64,000 bases of DNA from Saccharum officinarum. Its lineage: Eukaryota > Streptophyta > Magnoliopsida > Poales > Poaceae. The translations under genes were made by a program, and so were the position numbers. Positions 11,182 through 23,098 of the stretch are shown piece by piece. Each line of letters starts with the position of its first letter. Positions within the stretch are counted from its first letter, which is position 1. The notes beneath the pieces are model-generated. The model did no database searches. It was not told the DNA's origin and worked only from the letters and a program-made list of their open reading frames with translations. The stretch is taken from assembly GCA_020631735.1 (NCBI GenBank), contig CM036191.1, positions 44,244,562 through 44,308,561 of the forward strand, read 5' to 3'.

Positions 11182-14100
11182 TGTAACACCCTCGGTGTTA
11201 AGCGATTAATAAAATCTTGATCATATCATCATGCCAAATCATCAAGCATCAAGTCATTCATGCATTTCAGGTTTTGTTTGTAGCATGTAGTTGAGGTTTA
11301 TGAGGTGCTTTAGGTGATTCATGAAATAAAGTTAGTATTAAATAATCAATTGGATTCAAGTTTTAAATTCAAACTTGGGAGAATTATTGAACTAAATCTT
11401 ATAAATATTTTTTGTGCTTTGAAATGGTACACTTGGTTGAGTTGTCTGAATAGAAATTATTCACTAATTGAAAATAAAATATTGGAAATGAATTATTTAT
11501 TAACCATAAATTCAAATTTAAAATTTGAAAATCTAGTTTCAAAAATACTTGGAATTTGGAGATGAGCCCAAAAGCAAAGTTGTAGCTCTCGTTATTTGGA
11601 ACAACTTTCGTGTTGCAAGTTTTTGAAGTTTACATATGAAATTGTGAGTAATTTTTGAAAAAGAAAAATGAGGAACGAGGTGGCTTAGTGCTACAGTACC
11701 AGAGTCGTGTCTCTGCCTTCTCTTCTCTCCCTCTGTTCACCGCCGTCGTGGTGTCCTTCTTCGCGTAGGCGCATGGGAGCACGTCGCTGGCCGCGTGGCA
11801 GGGGGTCACAGAGGCGCTAGCCAAACTCAAGTTTGCCCTCTCGTCGTTTAAAGCTAGAGCCGGCCGTCGTTTCTCTTCTTCTTGTCGCCGCCGTCAAGCA
11901 TCCTTGATCCGCTTGAGCACGCTGCCGCAGCCGAGCCATCCCAAGCCAAATTGAGAGCACCGCTGTGTTTGCCTCGCCCTTTCGCAGCCGTTGAACCATC
12001 CCGCACAGCCTCGCTCCACCGGAATCGACCGCGCGACATCATCTTCCTCGCGCACGGCCGGAGCACCGCCGCACAGCACTTCACCGTGGCCAGCTCTCCC
12101 CAGTAAGCCGTTTGCCCAACCGTTATTTGTCCTAGCATCGCAGTGAGCTCCTGAACCTCACCATGCCAGCTGTTTAGTTTCTACCGCGTTGTAGGCGCCG
12201 GACCATGTACCGCCGGCGAGCTCTGCTCTGCCATGACCGCTGCACGCGTGGCCAAGCTTGCTAGAAGCTGTGATTTGTTCGATTAGTTAGTCAGTCGTGC
12301 TCGCCTGTGTGAGCTGAGTCTGTTGGTGGTCTTCACGCTGCCGGTGCGGTCGCTGTCAGCCGTCTCCGTCTCGCCGGAGTCCAGCCGTGTCACCATGGTC
12401 GCCGCCGTACTCGCTGCCATGTTCCGTTCGCTTAAGCGGCTAGCTTAGAGGATGCGCGGGGTCGTGGTGAAGCTTTAGATGCCAGCTGCGCCGCCGAAGA
12501 CCCCGCCACCGACGAGCAATCTCCGGTCAACGGCCGGCGCGCCATGGTCAGCTCGGGCTGAACAGTGGGGTCACCCTGTCAGTGTAACAGCAGGGGAAAA
12601 ATAAGTTTTTCTATTTTCTGAAAATGCTTTTAAGTGCTGAAATTTGATTAATTCATAAAAAATAATTAGAGCTCCTAAACTTTTGAAACTTTTTGTGTAG
12701 CTTCTTTATGATGATGTTTATCAAGGAAAAATATGAAACCTAGAAAATTGATAGTTTTGGCATGAAATAAAATTATCTCTTTTAATTAAGAAATTCAAAT
12801 TCCGTGATTTTTGTAGGCCAAATCAATTATCCAAAAGTTATGAAATTTGTTTTTACACTGTTTCATGATGTAATCAACCTTCACAAAAAGTTTGGGATGA
12901 GTTTGAAATGTTTAAATAAATCCTTATTTCATGCTTAATTAATTAATTAATTAATTAATTAAAAAAAGGTTATTAGGGTTAATCATTTTATGACGGGAAA
13001 AAGTCTACTTAACCCCTGAACTATCCGCCAGTGTGTAACCTAAACCCCAAACTATAAAACCGTCTGTTTTACACCCTGAACTTTTTAAAACCGTTCAAAT
13101 TACACCCTGGAGCGGTTTTGCTACAATAACTTGGTTTGCTACAGTAACAACAGTTTTGACTTTTTCTTTTCTATTTATTTTCGCTGAATCTTTGAAAAAT
13201 TATAGTAAATCACAGAAAAATAATAAAATAGAAAATCTAATTTTGTTGGACTCCACATGAGCAGATCTACACAATGAATATATAATATAATATGCTTTAG
13301 TACAATTTTTTCTGTAGCTTTAAATTAGTTTGAAAATCAAATTTTGTCTGTAATTAATTGGAATAATTCATAGCTACAGCTTTTATGGTCCAATTGTGGT
13401 CAAATTTTTATAGTGAACTAATTATTGTATGTTTGAACTGTAGTAAAAATTTCATACTGATTGGATCATGTATAATTTAGTTATAGATTTATTTATATTT
13501 AACAAGCATAAACCTAAACATAAACTAAATAAATCTATAACTAAGTTATATATGATCCAATGAGTATGAAATTTTTACTATAGTTCAAGCATATAATAAT
13601 AACCCCATCATAAAAATTTCACCACAGTTGGACCATAGAAGCTGTAGCTATGAATTGTTCCAATTAATTACAGATAAAATTTGATTTTCTAACTAATTTA
13701 AAGGTACAAAAAATTTTTTTACTAAAACATACTATATTATATGTTCATTGTGTAGATCTACTCATGTGGAGTCCAACAAAATTAGATTTTCTATTTTATG
13801 ATTTTTCTGTGATTTACTATGATTTTTCAAAGATTCAGCAGAAATAAATAGAAAAAGAAAAAGTCAAAGCTGACATTACTGTAGCAAAACCATGGTTACT
13901 GTAGCAAACCGCCGTCCAAAACCGCTCCAGGGTGTAATTTGAACGGTTTTGAAAAGTTCAGGGTGTAAAACAGACGGTTTTATAGTTGAGGGTGTAGGTT
14001 AGACACTAGCTGATAGTTCAGGGGGTTAAGTAGACTTTTTCCTTTTACGACGTGTTTGAAATTTTGGTTTGATTGTGGGCCTTGGGACGTAAACATGAAG

Positions 14101-15882
14101 ATGTTCCTTGGCACTGTATTTAATTGCTTGTGCTAATCATTAACTTGTTAAATGTGGATTACTAAAAGTGATTAGTAGTTAATACTTACAATTGTACCGC
14201 GAAGGAAAGTTGTACTCAAAATTGTTAATCTTATTTGAGTTCATCCATGCACTTGCATACATCTTTCATACATCATTTCTATTTACATATCACCATGTCA
14301 AGCATGCATCTTTTATCGCGTGTAGTAACCGAAGGTGAGGAAACGAGTGTTGATCAAGCTCCAGAAGAAGACAATCCAACGGTGGAGGTTGGGTTTGATA
14401 TCTGTGGTTCGTCTGAAGATCATAACTCCTCCATTAGCCAAGGCAAGCCCCGGAGCATCCAAACCATTCCTTGAATTTACAAATGCTTTTATAATTCAAG
14501 TCCTATAATATGTGCATTAAGTGATATAGGAATTGAGTGAAGTATCGATTGCTGCATGACTACCATGATATTCCAATACTTTTCCTTGTTACCCTTTAGT
14601 TGTTATAGATTAGAGATGCTTAGCCCTACTTAGTTTCTAGAAGTCGGATGATGAGTTCATCATTCGAATCAATATTTCTTTTCTCAAAAAAATAAATTAA
14701 TGGAACATGGGACATGATTAATATGAGACCGGGCGGGTGTTAGCTTGCATCAAGAATGGAGTCTTGATGTAGTGCTCTGCCTAAGTCCATTAAGGACCGT
14801 TCCGATTGTAGACCTGTTGATCAAGATTGAAAGTACTTAACTGCATGCCCTCGGTAAGCCTGAGTACCTTAGCTATTCCATTATACGAAAGGACAACCGC
14901 GCACTGGGAGTGGAGAGATGCCGAGAGTAGCATGTACCCACCCTACTAGAATAGGGTAGGGCGGTGGAGTACTGTGCTCTCGGGTGGCGTGAACCCATTC
15001 GTGTTTTGGAGAATCCGAGGGAATGGTTGATATATGTAGGTCTGAGACCTGCATATATCGTGCTGGTTAAGGTTTACTCCAGCTGGATGTACATCGATTC
15101 GAATCGTCGTCTCTCTCGGATAGTGAGAAACTTGATCTTCGATCTACATCGTAGTTGATTAATGGAACTTGGTTACTAATGATCACATGTTGAGATAATT
15201 TATAAAGTGAGTGATTTAGATCAGGTGAAAATTGAATATGATGATAACATAATGTTGAGCTAAAAATGTTGAAAGTAAGGATCCACATTAGTAAGCTTTT
15301 CCACAAATGTTAATCTTGATTCTTGCTGAGACTTTACCTTGAATCCCTCGAGCTTGCATACCCTTGGAGTCTTTTCTTTTCATCGGGTAAGTCTTGCGGA
15401 GTATAATTCAGTACTCAGGGTTTGTTAACTCCTGCTGCAGGTGAACCCCAGCAGCAGTTAGGCTTTTGCCCCTGCTGTATGACAGTTCTAGAAGATGATG
15501 GAAATCAGCAGTAGATGTGCTATACTATCATCTGTGGGCTGGATGATACTTTATGTAAGGAATAAAGATGTGTTGGACATGCTATCCTACTTCGCTTGAG
15601 AAGTTAAAACTTATGGTTTGTAAGACTTAAATAAATGGTTTGTAAACTTTTGGTTTGTAATACTCCACTCTTTAACTCTGATGTAAATATTTGTATCAAT
15701 TGTTGTAATATTGCAGTGTCTTTTGTAATGATCCTGATCGGATGTGAAAAGTGGATGATTCGGGGTTCCCCGAGGACACCCGATAGACTACCGGAATTAT
15801 CTGGTTTCCATGCATAGCAGTCATAGGTCTTTAAGACAATGATAGGTGTTGTGGGCCATATAATTTAGGCGGTTCTACCACA
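11182..15882 (+). repeat. Tekay/Del-like gypsy LTR, enlarged by a nested foldback element
   Basis: It starts TGTAACACCCTCGG after a polypurine tract and ends near GGTTCTACCACA just before a tRNA-Met-like primer-binding site. Subtracting the 12996-14042 insertion and its target copy leaves about 3.6 kb, long but in the range of this lineage. A GC-rich non-coding block (11690-12560) has overlapping spurious ORFs on both strands. The LTR has a polypurine tract on its left and a primer-binding site on its right. It therefore acts as 3' LTR of one unit and 5' LTR of the next. Confidence 0.72.
12996..14042. mobile_element. Mutator-like foldback element (1,047 bp) with near-full-length inverted repeats
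   Basis: The left end GGAAAAAGTCTACTTAACCCC is mirrored by the right end GGGGTTAAGTAGACTTTTTCC. The inversion continues for about 500 bp per arm, meeting near 13505-13515. The flanks TTTTATGACG (12986-12995) and TTTTACGACG (14043-14052) differ at one base, a 9-10 bp target duplication typical of MULEs. There is no coding capacity. A transcript through it would form a long imperfect hairpin. Confidence 0.88.
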
Positions 15883-15884
15883 GC

Positions 15885-15896
15885 TGGTACCAAAGC
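15885..15896 (+). promoter_or_regulatory. Primer-binding site of Tekay-like unit (tRNA-Met type)
   Basis: TGGTACCAAAGC, two bases after the LTR end, matches the usual TGGTATCAGAGC with two substitutions. Confidence 0.65.
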
Positions 15897-16766
15897 ATCA
15901 TTACAGAGAATATTGCTAGTATTACTTTTGAAAACTTTAAAAATGACATAACAAAGATAGTTTTCAAGTTTGATGAAAATAATGCTCCTGACTTACCTTA
16001 TGCTTAGGAGTTAAGTTATAGTGGGGATAGCATGTTTATATTGCCCTATGAGTTTATGTGAGAGGTTATGTAAATGATGTCACTATGTAAACTAACTAAA
16101 TAAATTTATGTATGGGAAGGGTTTACATTTGTGCATCTTTTACATTTCAAACTTACAATTATGTAACGATGCGCCTACGTTAAGGAAGAAGGTAAGTAAC
16201 ATTGACTACATGATGTAGAGATGTAGTCCTCCCTCCGGAGATGTGATTCTGGGCATCGACTACATGATGTGGATGTAGTCCTCGACTGCATGATGTGGAT
16301 GTAGTCCTCTTGCTGGTGATGTGAATCCGGACGCTTCCCTTAGACGGGAAGTGAATACGTGCTAGTCATGCATGCAGCGTTGTCCATGCAGCGTTAATTA
16401 CATGGGTGCCACTTCTATATTTGAGTGGTAATGTATGTTGGGGTGGGCTGTGATGAACGATTTTCTACAGGTACACTAACTTATGAGTAAGAGAGTGTGG
16501 AGCGACCTTATAATAGTATGAGTGATTCATATGTATGTGCCATCATGTATGCCCTGGTCATCTTGCTTTTGGAGAGGCCGTTCTGTCAAACGTAGGAATC
16601 ATTCATGCATCATGTCATTAATAATACACTGTACACCTCCCCAGTTATAGTTGGTTTGGGTTAAGCATATTATAAAACCTATTCATGCTACCCTGTTTTG
16701 TCCGTCTTTACTGTCCTCATCTCCCTGTGGAAATCTGGTGACTGATATTTCTTCTGATCTTACAGA
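15897..16766 (+). other. Leader (5' UTR) of Tekay-like unit A, with stem-loop repeats
   Basis: This is the non-coding leader between the primer site and the gag ATG. It contains three back-to-back inverted motifs: GACTACAT and ATGTAGTC around short loops at 16204-16228, 16258-16280 and 16284-16306. A splice acceptor-like CTGATCTTACAG directly precedes the gag ATG. From 15944 onward it is nearly identical to 18067-18558 plus 29553-29887. Confidence 0.7.
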
Positions 16767-18066
16767 ATGACGAGGACCCGTTCTATCAATACAGATATTT
16801 CTGGCTCTTTGTAGGGTGGTGACAACATGCCAAATCCACCACCTCCACCTCCTGCACCAACCTTGACTGAAGCCATTGCTCACCTGATCAACGCGAGTGC
16901 TGACAATACTCATATCCTTCAGGCTATGGCTCAGAATATGGCACCAGGTCCACATGGTTGTCGTGATCCTGAAGGCAACAACACCTATGATGATTTTCTA
17001 AAAACTCAACCACCCATCTTCATCAAGGCAAATGAACCACTAGAAGCGGATGACTGGATCCATACTATAGAACAAAAGTTTTTGCTTATTCATTGCAATG
17101 GGAACCAAAAGACTCTGTTTGCTACACAACAACTCTAGGGTCCTACAGGTGCCTAGTGGGCAAGTTACCTTTCTACACAGCCAGAGGGACATCAGGTTCC
17201 TTGGGTGGAATTTCGTGATGCTTTTTGAAAACACCATATTCTGGACGGCATTATGGAGATGAAGCTCGAGGAGTTTCTGAAACTACGACAAGGGGGAAAG
17301 AGTGTTATGGAGTATGTGGGAAAATTTAATTATCTATCCCAGTATGTCCAGAGCATGTCAACACTGATGCCAAGAAGAAGCGATGCTTTATGCGTGGTCT
17401 CAATAGCAAGCTTCAGACTATGTTGACTACATGCACTACTGCCACTTATAATGAGCTTGTCAATATTGCAATCACTATTGAGGAAAAGAATCGTCAGCAC
17501 AAGGAGGCTAAGAAGAGGAAGAATGTGTCCATGGTATCCTCTGGTAGCACCAGTCAACGTCAGAGGGTTGTTTACCGACCTATTTATCGTCCTCCCTATC
17601 ATCCACCTCAGCAGCAAAGCCAGTAGTAGTCAATTGTCAAACCTGCTGCCACTCTTTCCTATCCATGTCAGCCGAATACCCCTGGTATTCGCCCACCTAC
17701 TCCACAGAATAACAACTACCAATGTTACAATTGTGGGAAGCATGGTCACTTTTCAAAGGATTGCCCATATCCAAAGCAGTTCAACAATAGTGCTCAGAGA
17801 CAGCCAATGAATCAGCAGCAGAATAATCAGCAGAATGCTCAGAAGAAGGGTCCTGGTCCAAAGTCAGGTCGAGTCCATTATATTCAGGTTGGAGCAATTC
17901 TAGAAGGTGAACCTGTGATGATGGGTATGTTTTCTGTTGCCAATCAACATGCTGTTATATTGTTTGACTCTGGTGCATCACATACATTCATCAATAGAGC
18001 ATTTGTCATGAAGCATCAATTATCAATAGAGACGGTGGAGAATAGTTTGTGTACTATGAGTTTATG
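15944..18066 (+). repeat. Tandem unit A of a 2.12 kb leader-gag-protease duplication
   Basis: TGACATAACAAAG at 15944 recurs at 18067. The following sequence repeats in the same order (leader, hairpins, gag) with only scattered differences. Unit B is 18067-18558 continued at 29553-30615, split by the Tat element and cut by the assembly gap. The junction joins protease codons of unit A to leader sequence of unit B. Confidence 0.85.
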
Positions 18067-18130
18067 TGACATAACAAAGATAGTTTTCAAGTTTGATGAA
18101 AATAATGCTCCTGACTTACATTATGCTTAG
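16767..18130 (+). pseudogene. Tekay-like gypsy gag and protease, copy A
   Basis: ATG 16767 (MTRTRSIN) is placed by the second copy at 29890. Parts in order: a Pro-rich N-terminus (PNPPPPPPAP), the retrotransposon gag core (EPLEADDWIHTIEQKF; VPWVEFRDAF), then a Gln/Pro-rich linker. The CCHC zinc knuckle CYNCGKHGHFSKDC begins near 17724, and the aspartic protease site LFDSGASHTFI near 17960. Stops include TAG at 16815 and near 17136, and paired TAG at 17624-17629. There is a frame change around 17340. After VENSLCT the sequence no longer reads as protease; it has been joined at about 18067 to leader sequence and stops at 18130. Gag would form the virus-like particle, but this copy is dead. Confidence 0.85.
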
Positions 18131-18563
18131 GAGTTAAGTTATAGTGGGGATAACATGTTTATATTGCCCAATGAGTTTATGTGAGAGGTTATGTAAATGA
18201 TGGCACTATGTAAACTAACTAAATAAAGTTATGTATGGGAAGGGTTTACATTTGTGCATCTTTTACATTTCAAACTTACTATTCTGTAACGACACACCTA
18301 CGTTAAGGAAGAAGGTAAGTAACATTGACTACATGATGTAGAGATGTAGTCCTCCCTCTTGAGATGTGATTCTAGGCATCAACTACATGATGTGGATGTA
18401 GCCCTCCCTTCGGAGATGTGATTCTGGACCTCGACTGCATAATGTGGATGTAGTCCTCTTGCCTATGATGTGAATCCGGACGCTTCCCTCAGACGGGAAG
18501 TGAATACGTGCTAGTCACGTATGCAGCGTTAATCACATGGGTGCCACTTCTATATTTGAGTGG
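18067..18563 (+). repeat. Tandem unit B, first part (leader, interrupted at 18563 by Tat element)
   Basis: This is a copy of 15944-16427 with small differences. It includes the GACTACAT/ATGTAGTC stem-loops at about 18327-18450. It ends in AGTGG (18559-18563), the target duplication of the Tat insertion; the leader resumes at 29548. Confidence 0.85.
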
Positions 18564-19355
18564 TGTTGACACCGTTTTTGGCACATGTCAAAATGATTAG
18601 AGTGGGCTAATCGGCAGAAGGAAAGTTATTGTATTACGCTGGTAGAAGGGTGCCGATGAAGATCAGCCTGTGAGGATTGTTGCCGATGAATGGTGGTGAC
18701 CGATGGAAAGGTTGTCGTTTGACTTAGACTCAGAGACGTTGCTGACAAGATCAGAGATATTATTGCCAATGCCGATGAAGGAAGATATGAAGACTACTGC
18801 CGATGAAGCTTGTGATGACGGAAAGCATGCCGATGGAGAGGAGGCCAATGAAAATTTCATCGTAATTAAGGCGGACAAGGAAGTAGATAGGTTTTGTTTT
18901 CCATTTCTATATTTGTTAGAGTATGATTCATGTAAGAGTCACGTTTTTTCCTTAGATATGGACTCGGTGTTCTAGTCGTGTCTGGTTATGTTTCTTTAGA
19001 TATAGGTATAAATATAGACTGAGGGACAATGTAAAAGATATATCAATTAATATCAAACCAATTTTACTTCTATTTGCATCTACTTACTTTTCGGTGACTT
19101 TGTCAATTTGCATATTTTTCTTTTTATGAGTTCTCATCGATTCGACGAGCTGCATCGCTTCAGTGCGACCTTCGACGATCCTCGAGTTCCGTGTGAGTAC
19201 CTCTTAGCCATGGCTTCCGGGCGTATCGCTGTTGTCAGGACCAAAGTACTCGAGTTATCATCCTTATCGATTAACATGTCAAATCGACTGGCACGCTTTG
19301 GATATCGGATTGGGTATTAGCCCTTTGTGTTTGCAGATCCACTTTTGCATCAACA
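18564..19355 (+). repeat. 5' LTR of Tat element
   Basis: It starts TGTTGACACCGTTTTTGGC and ends CATCAACA. A TATAAATA box lies at 19007-19014. Short ORFs inside (18663-18975) are also present in the 3' LTR and are not genes. Confidence 0.92.
19007..19014 (+). promoter_or_regulatory. TATA box of Tat 5' LTR
   Basis: TATAAATA lies in GGTATAAATATAGACTGAGG; the matching site in the 3' LTR is at 29201-29208. Confidence 0.6.
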
Positions 19356-19388
19356 CATCTTTTGGCATGCCTGGTGGGACTAATCAAC

Positions 19389-21339
19389 ATGATCAATATG
19401 TTCAATCCTGAGATCGACACGGAGAACGTCATCACGATATCGGAAGAAGTTCTCAAGGAAGAGCAGAAGCAGGCTATGGAAAAGGCTATGGAGGATTACA
19501 GGCAGCTCTGCCTAAAATCATTCAGCTTGAATATGAGCAGAGAAGTCATCCAGAAGCAAGATCTGCCATTACCTCGGCAGGTTACCTTTGACTCTAATCT
19601 TGGTAAACTTCAAGAGATGGTTAATTCTACAGTAAATCATGCTTTGATTAACCACTCCAATGTGATGTCCAATACTGTTCACAATGTTGTGGTTCGAACT
19701 TTTAAAGAGGGACAAGTACCACCACTTTACGTTGGGCCAGCTTATCACCAACCAGAACTGGCATCGGTCAATGCTCCATCGGCTCCCTCAGCCGTTGCGG
19801 GTACAGAAGTTACTTCTCCAGTTTCGGCAGGTTTGCCTAATGTTCAATCTACACCAATAAGATCAGGTCCAGTGCTTTCAGGAGGACGAGTTCAGCTCAA
19901 TACAGATCTATTGGCATCAGCTATGTCAGGGCCTGTGTCTCAGAATAGCCAGATTCCTATTAATTGATGGGGATATAGTATGCCTCCGGAGTTGTCTGCC
20001 ATCAGCTCTGGGTTGCCTCAAGTGTTTGACGCAGCAGGAAAAGCTCCTGTATCATCGGCTGCTCCAGTTTCACCGATGACTCAGGTACCTCAATATGCCA
20101 CATCGACTACTGTACAACCAATTTCAGGAGGTTTCTAGGTGCCTTCGTTTCAAGCACCCAATACAAGTTCATTGGCAAGCCTGCTGTCGATGCAACAGAA
20201 GGCTCCTGCTATGAGTCAACCTAGGGTGCAGTTCATACCTCAAGCTGGTTATGCTAATTGTTATCCAACAATGTCAGCAAGTTACCAACCATCGACAAGA
20301 TTTATACCGATGAGTTCTAATAATGGTTGGTCAGGACAGTTACCTGTTCAACATATAGTTCAGCAGAACTATCAAGTTGCAGGAATTCAGCAAGGTCATA
20401 TACAAGCTGGTTTTCAGAATCAGGCATCGGCAGCTCAGCCGATGGATCCTTTCCAGCAGGTTAGTGGGCCACAAGTAGCAGCGAATATGCCGATTGCTGG
20501 AGATTGTGTGCCACAAAGACACATGGAGGGATATCAGTAGGTACCTCCTGTAGAAATTCAGCCAGTTCGTTGGCAGGAGGCTGATGCTTTTTGGGCCGAT
20601 AAGATAGCAGAAATCATGAGAGATCAGTTTGGGATAAAACCCAAAGTTAATACTTATTCTTATTGGACTCCATACCCTCAAGCATATGATTTAATTTCTC
20701 TCCCAAATTGGTACAAGGTACCAGATTTCACCAAATTTTCTGGACAAGATGATACATCAACAATGGAACACGTCAATCGCTTCATTATTCAATGTGCAGA
20801 GGCAGCTAGCAGAGATGAATTAAGAGTTTGATTATTTTCATCATCTTTGTCTAGATCGGTATTCACGTGGTTCATATCATTGCCACCAAATTCTATTATT
20901 ACTTGGACTGATCTAGAAAAATAATTTTATAAGTATTTCTTTGCTGGAATCCATGAAAAGAAGCTTACCGATTTAGTAAAATTGAGGCAACGTAATGATG
21001 AATCAGTAGAAAGCTGTGTGCAGAGGCTACGAGATGTGAAGAATAAGTGCTACAGCCTGGTGCTGGATGATCGACAGCTTGCCAATCTGGCTTTTCAAGG
21101 GTTATTGCCACATCTCAAGGACAAGTATGCTTCTCAGGAGTTTGAAAGTCTGGGTCATTTTGTACAAAGGATCTCTGATCAAGACACTAGGGTTTTTGAG
21201 CCTAAAAAGAATTGGAACAAAAAGGTATCATTTGTTGATGAGGTAGAAGACTCTGATTCTGATGAAGAACCAGTTATCGACTTAGCTGAGTGGGTTAAGA
21301 ATAAAAGGTCGATATCTTGTCCTTTTGGTCAGAAATAAC
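19389..21339 (+). pseudogene. Tat-lineage gag
   Basis: The first in-frame ATG (19389) gives MINMFNPEIDTENV. The frame starting at 19362 has only a TTG upstream. An N-terminal charged helix (EEVLKEEQKQAMEKAMEDY) comes first, then a long Ser/Pro/Gln region. The gag core at about 20690-21180 has PNWYKVPDFTKFSGQ, VFTWFISLPP and the ESVESCVQRLRDVKNKC block. An acidic tail follows. In-frame stops occur at 19965 (TGA), about 20137 (TAG), 20538 (TAG), 20829 (TGA), about 20922 (TAA) and 21337 (TAA). Most sit where Gln, Trp or Arg is expected. One continuous frame connects all pieces, so this was a single gag of about 650 residues before decay. Confidence 0.82.
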
Positions 21340-22440
21340 CAGAGAAGTTTACCTTTGACATCACCAAAGCCGATAGGATATTTGATCTTTTGCTTCAAGA
21401 AGGTCAAATTAAGCTGTCACCCAATGATGTGATTCCATCGATAGAAGAGTTGAAGAAGATCAAGTACTGCAAATGGCACAATGCAACTTCACACAGTATA
21501 AATGAGTGCAAGGTGTTCAGGCAGTAGTTGCAATCGGCTATCGAATCTGGGAGAATTAAGTTTGACAACTCCAAGACCCAGAAGCCGATGAAAATCAATC
21601 AGCATCCTTTCCCAGCTAATATGTTGGATGCCAAGGGTAAGACCAAGGTATTGACATCAGAGGCTGCTGAGAAGAACGCATCAGTGGATCCCCAACATCG
21701 GATAACTACCGATGACGCAAAAGACAAGGGTCTGCTAGGAGAAAGTGGTAGTTCTAAAAAATCTCCTCAACCTGGCATTGTGATCACTCATCGACGGCAA
21801 TAGGAAGGAAGGCAGCAGGAGGATTGGCATCGGCGTAAGGACCGATATCGACAACAGTAAGAAGAGAGACGTTGGGAAGAGTGGCATTGGCATAAAGATC
21901 ATTGGTGGTGCTCGTTTTTCATCCATTGCTGGGAAGAAGGCATTAAATTGCCAACTATTGAAAATTGCCCTAAGTGCAATGGTTACTATCGAGCCAATCG
22001 GCCAGAAAGGAGGTTTCAGCCTGGTAATCGGGGCTTATCTATCAATGAGCCGATCAGAGGCAGAGCATCAGTGCATGATCAGCTGGGTGGCAGACTCAGT
22101 GTACATGAAAGGCTTGGTAAGCGCGCTGGATATTTTCTAAGAAATCAAGAAGAGCTTGAGAAGATGGCAAATGCAAGAGTTCTCAATGAAGAAATATTCT
22201 ACAGGGACCCTAATATATGTCGTGTAGAATCAACTGAGATCCGTTATCAGCCGGTTTCAAAAACTAAGCTTCCTCAATGGTGCCCTGAGGGTCTGACAAA
22301 GACACAGAAAAGGAGGATGCAGCGTGAGCGTCAGGAAGACCTATACAGAGAGGAAAGCTCTTCCAACGAGAGGCCCGAACATCGGCAGTGGCAGTTGAAA
22401 CCCAATGGTAAGGGCCCATCGGCAGATATTAATATGGTAT
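21340..22440 (+). pseudogene. Tat gag-pol linker with Cys/His region
   Basis: This is a continuation of the polyprotein. FDITKADRIFDLLLQEGQ (about 21354-21410) and a Cys/His-containing segment (KYCKWHNATSHSINEC, about 21460-21510) are the usual nucleocapsid-like part of Tat elements. A second Cys pair, CPKCNGYYRANRPERRF, is near 21967. The frame is interrupted by TAG at about 21526 and 21801, and by further stops to 21860. Open reading restarts at 21948 and runs into protease. Confidence 0.72.
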
Positions 22441-23098
22441 TTATGTTACCGATGGAGTTTCTGGCACCCTCTGATGATGAGGAAGAAGTTGTTCTCTCCG
22501 ATCAAGTAGCTCAGCTGGCACTAGATCTAATGATGGCTGTTTTTGAGAAACCTACCGATGACAAGAGACAACATCTCAAAGCTTTGTTTGTGAAAGGCAG
22601 AGTTGATGGGCAGCCTGTATCTAAGATACTTATCGATGGAGGAGCTACGATTAATATTATGCCCTATGTGATGTATCGAAAACTTGGCAAAGGAGATCAA
22701 GACTTGACCAAAACCGATATGATGCTGAAAGATTTCGAAGGCAATGTGTCACCAGCTAAAGGGGCAGTATGCGTTGAGTTGACCATCGGCAGCAAAACCT
22801 TGCCGACGACATTCTTTGTTATCAATGGTAAGGGTGCGTACAATCTGCTTCTAGGAAGGGACTGGATTCATGTCAATTGTTGTGTTCCCTCCACAATGCA
22901 TCAATGCCTCGCACAGTGGGTTGGTGATAAGATTGAGGTTGTCCCTAGTGATTCTTCTTACATCATCGCATCGACAGAATCAGATACTTATGAGCAAACC
23001 AAATGCATATCAGGAGAAGTTTGGGAGAAAGAGTTCCTCAGAGTGGCCGACTATGAAATTCCACTGATCCAAACAGTTAGTTCTGAAGAGGAGTTTTA
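22441..23098 (+). pseudogene. Tat aspartic protease region
   Basis: The retropepsin-like core ILIDGGATINIMP lies near 22629-22667. The second conserved block, YNLLLGRDWIH, is near 22840. The frame from 21948 to 23098 is open, so this part could still be translated, but no intact polyprotein feeds it. It would have cleaved Gag-Pol. The TAA at 23097-23099 overlaps the next open stretch (ATG 23099), probably by a small indel in what was one polyprotein. Confidence 0.85.

Noticed and set aside
18663..18975. Small genes at 18663-18975 and 28859-29114
   Set aside because: They are the same sequence in the two LTRs of the Tat element.
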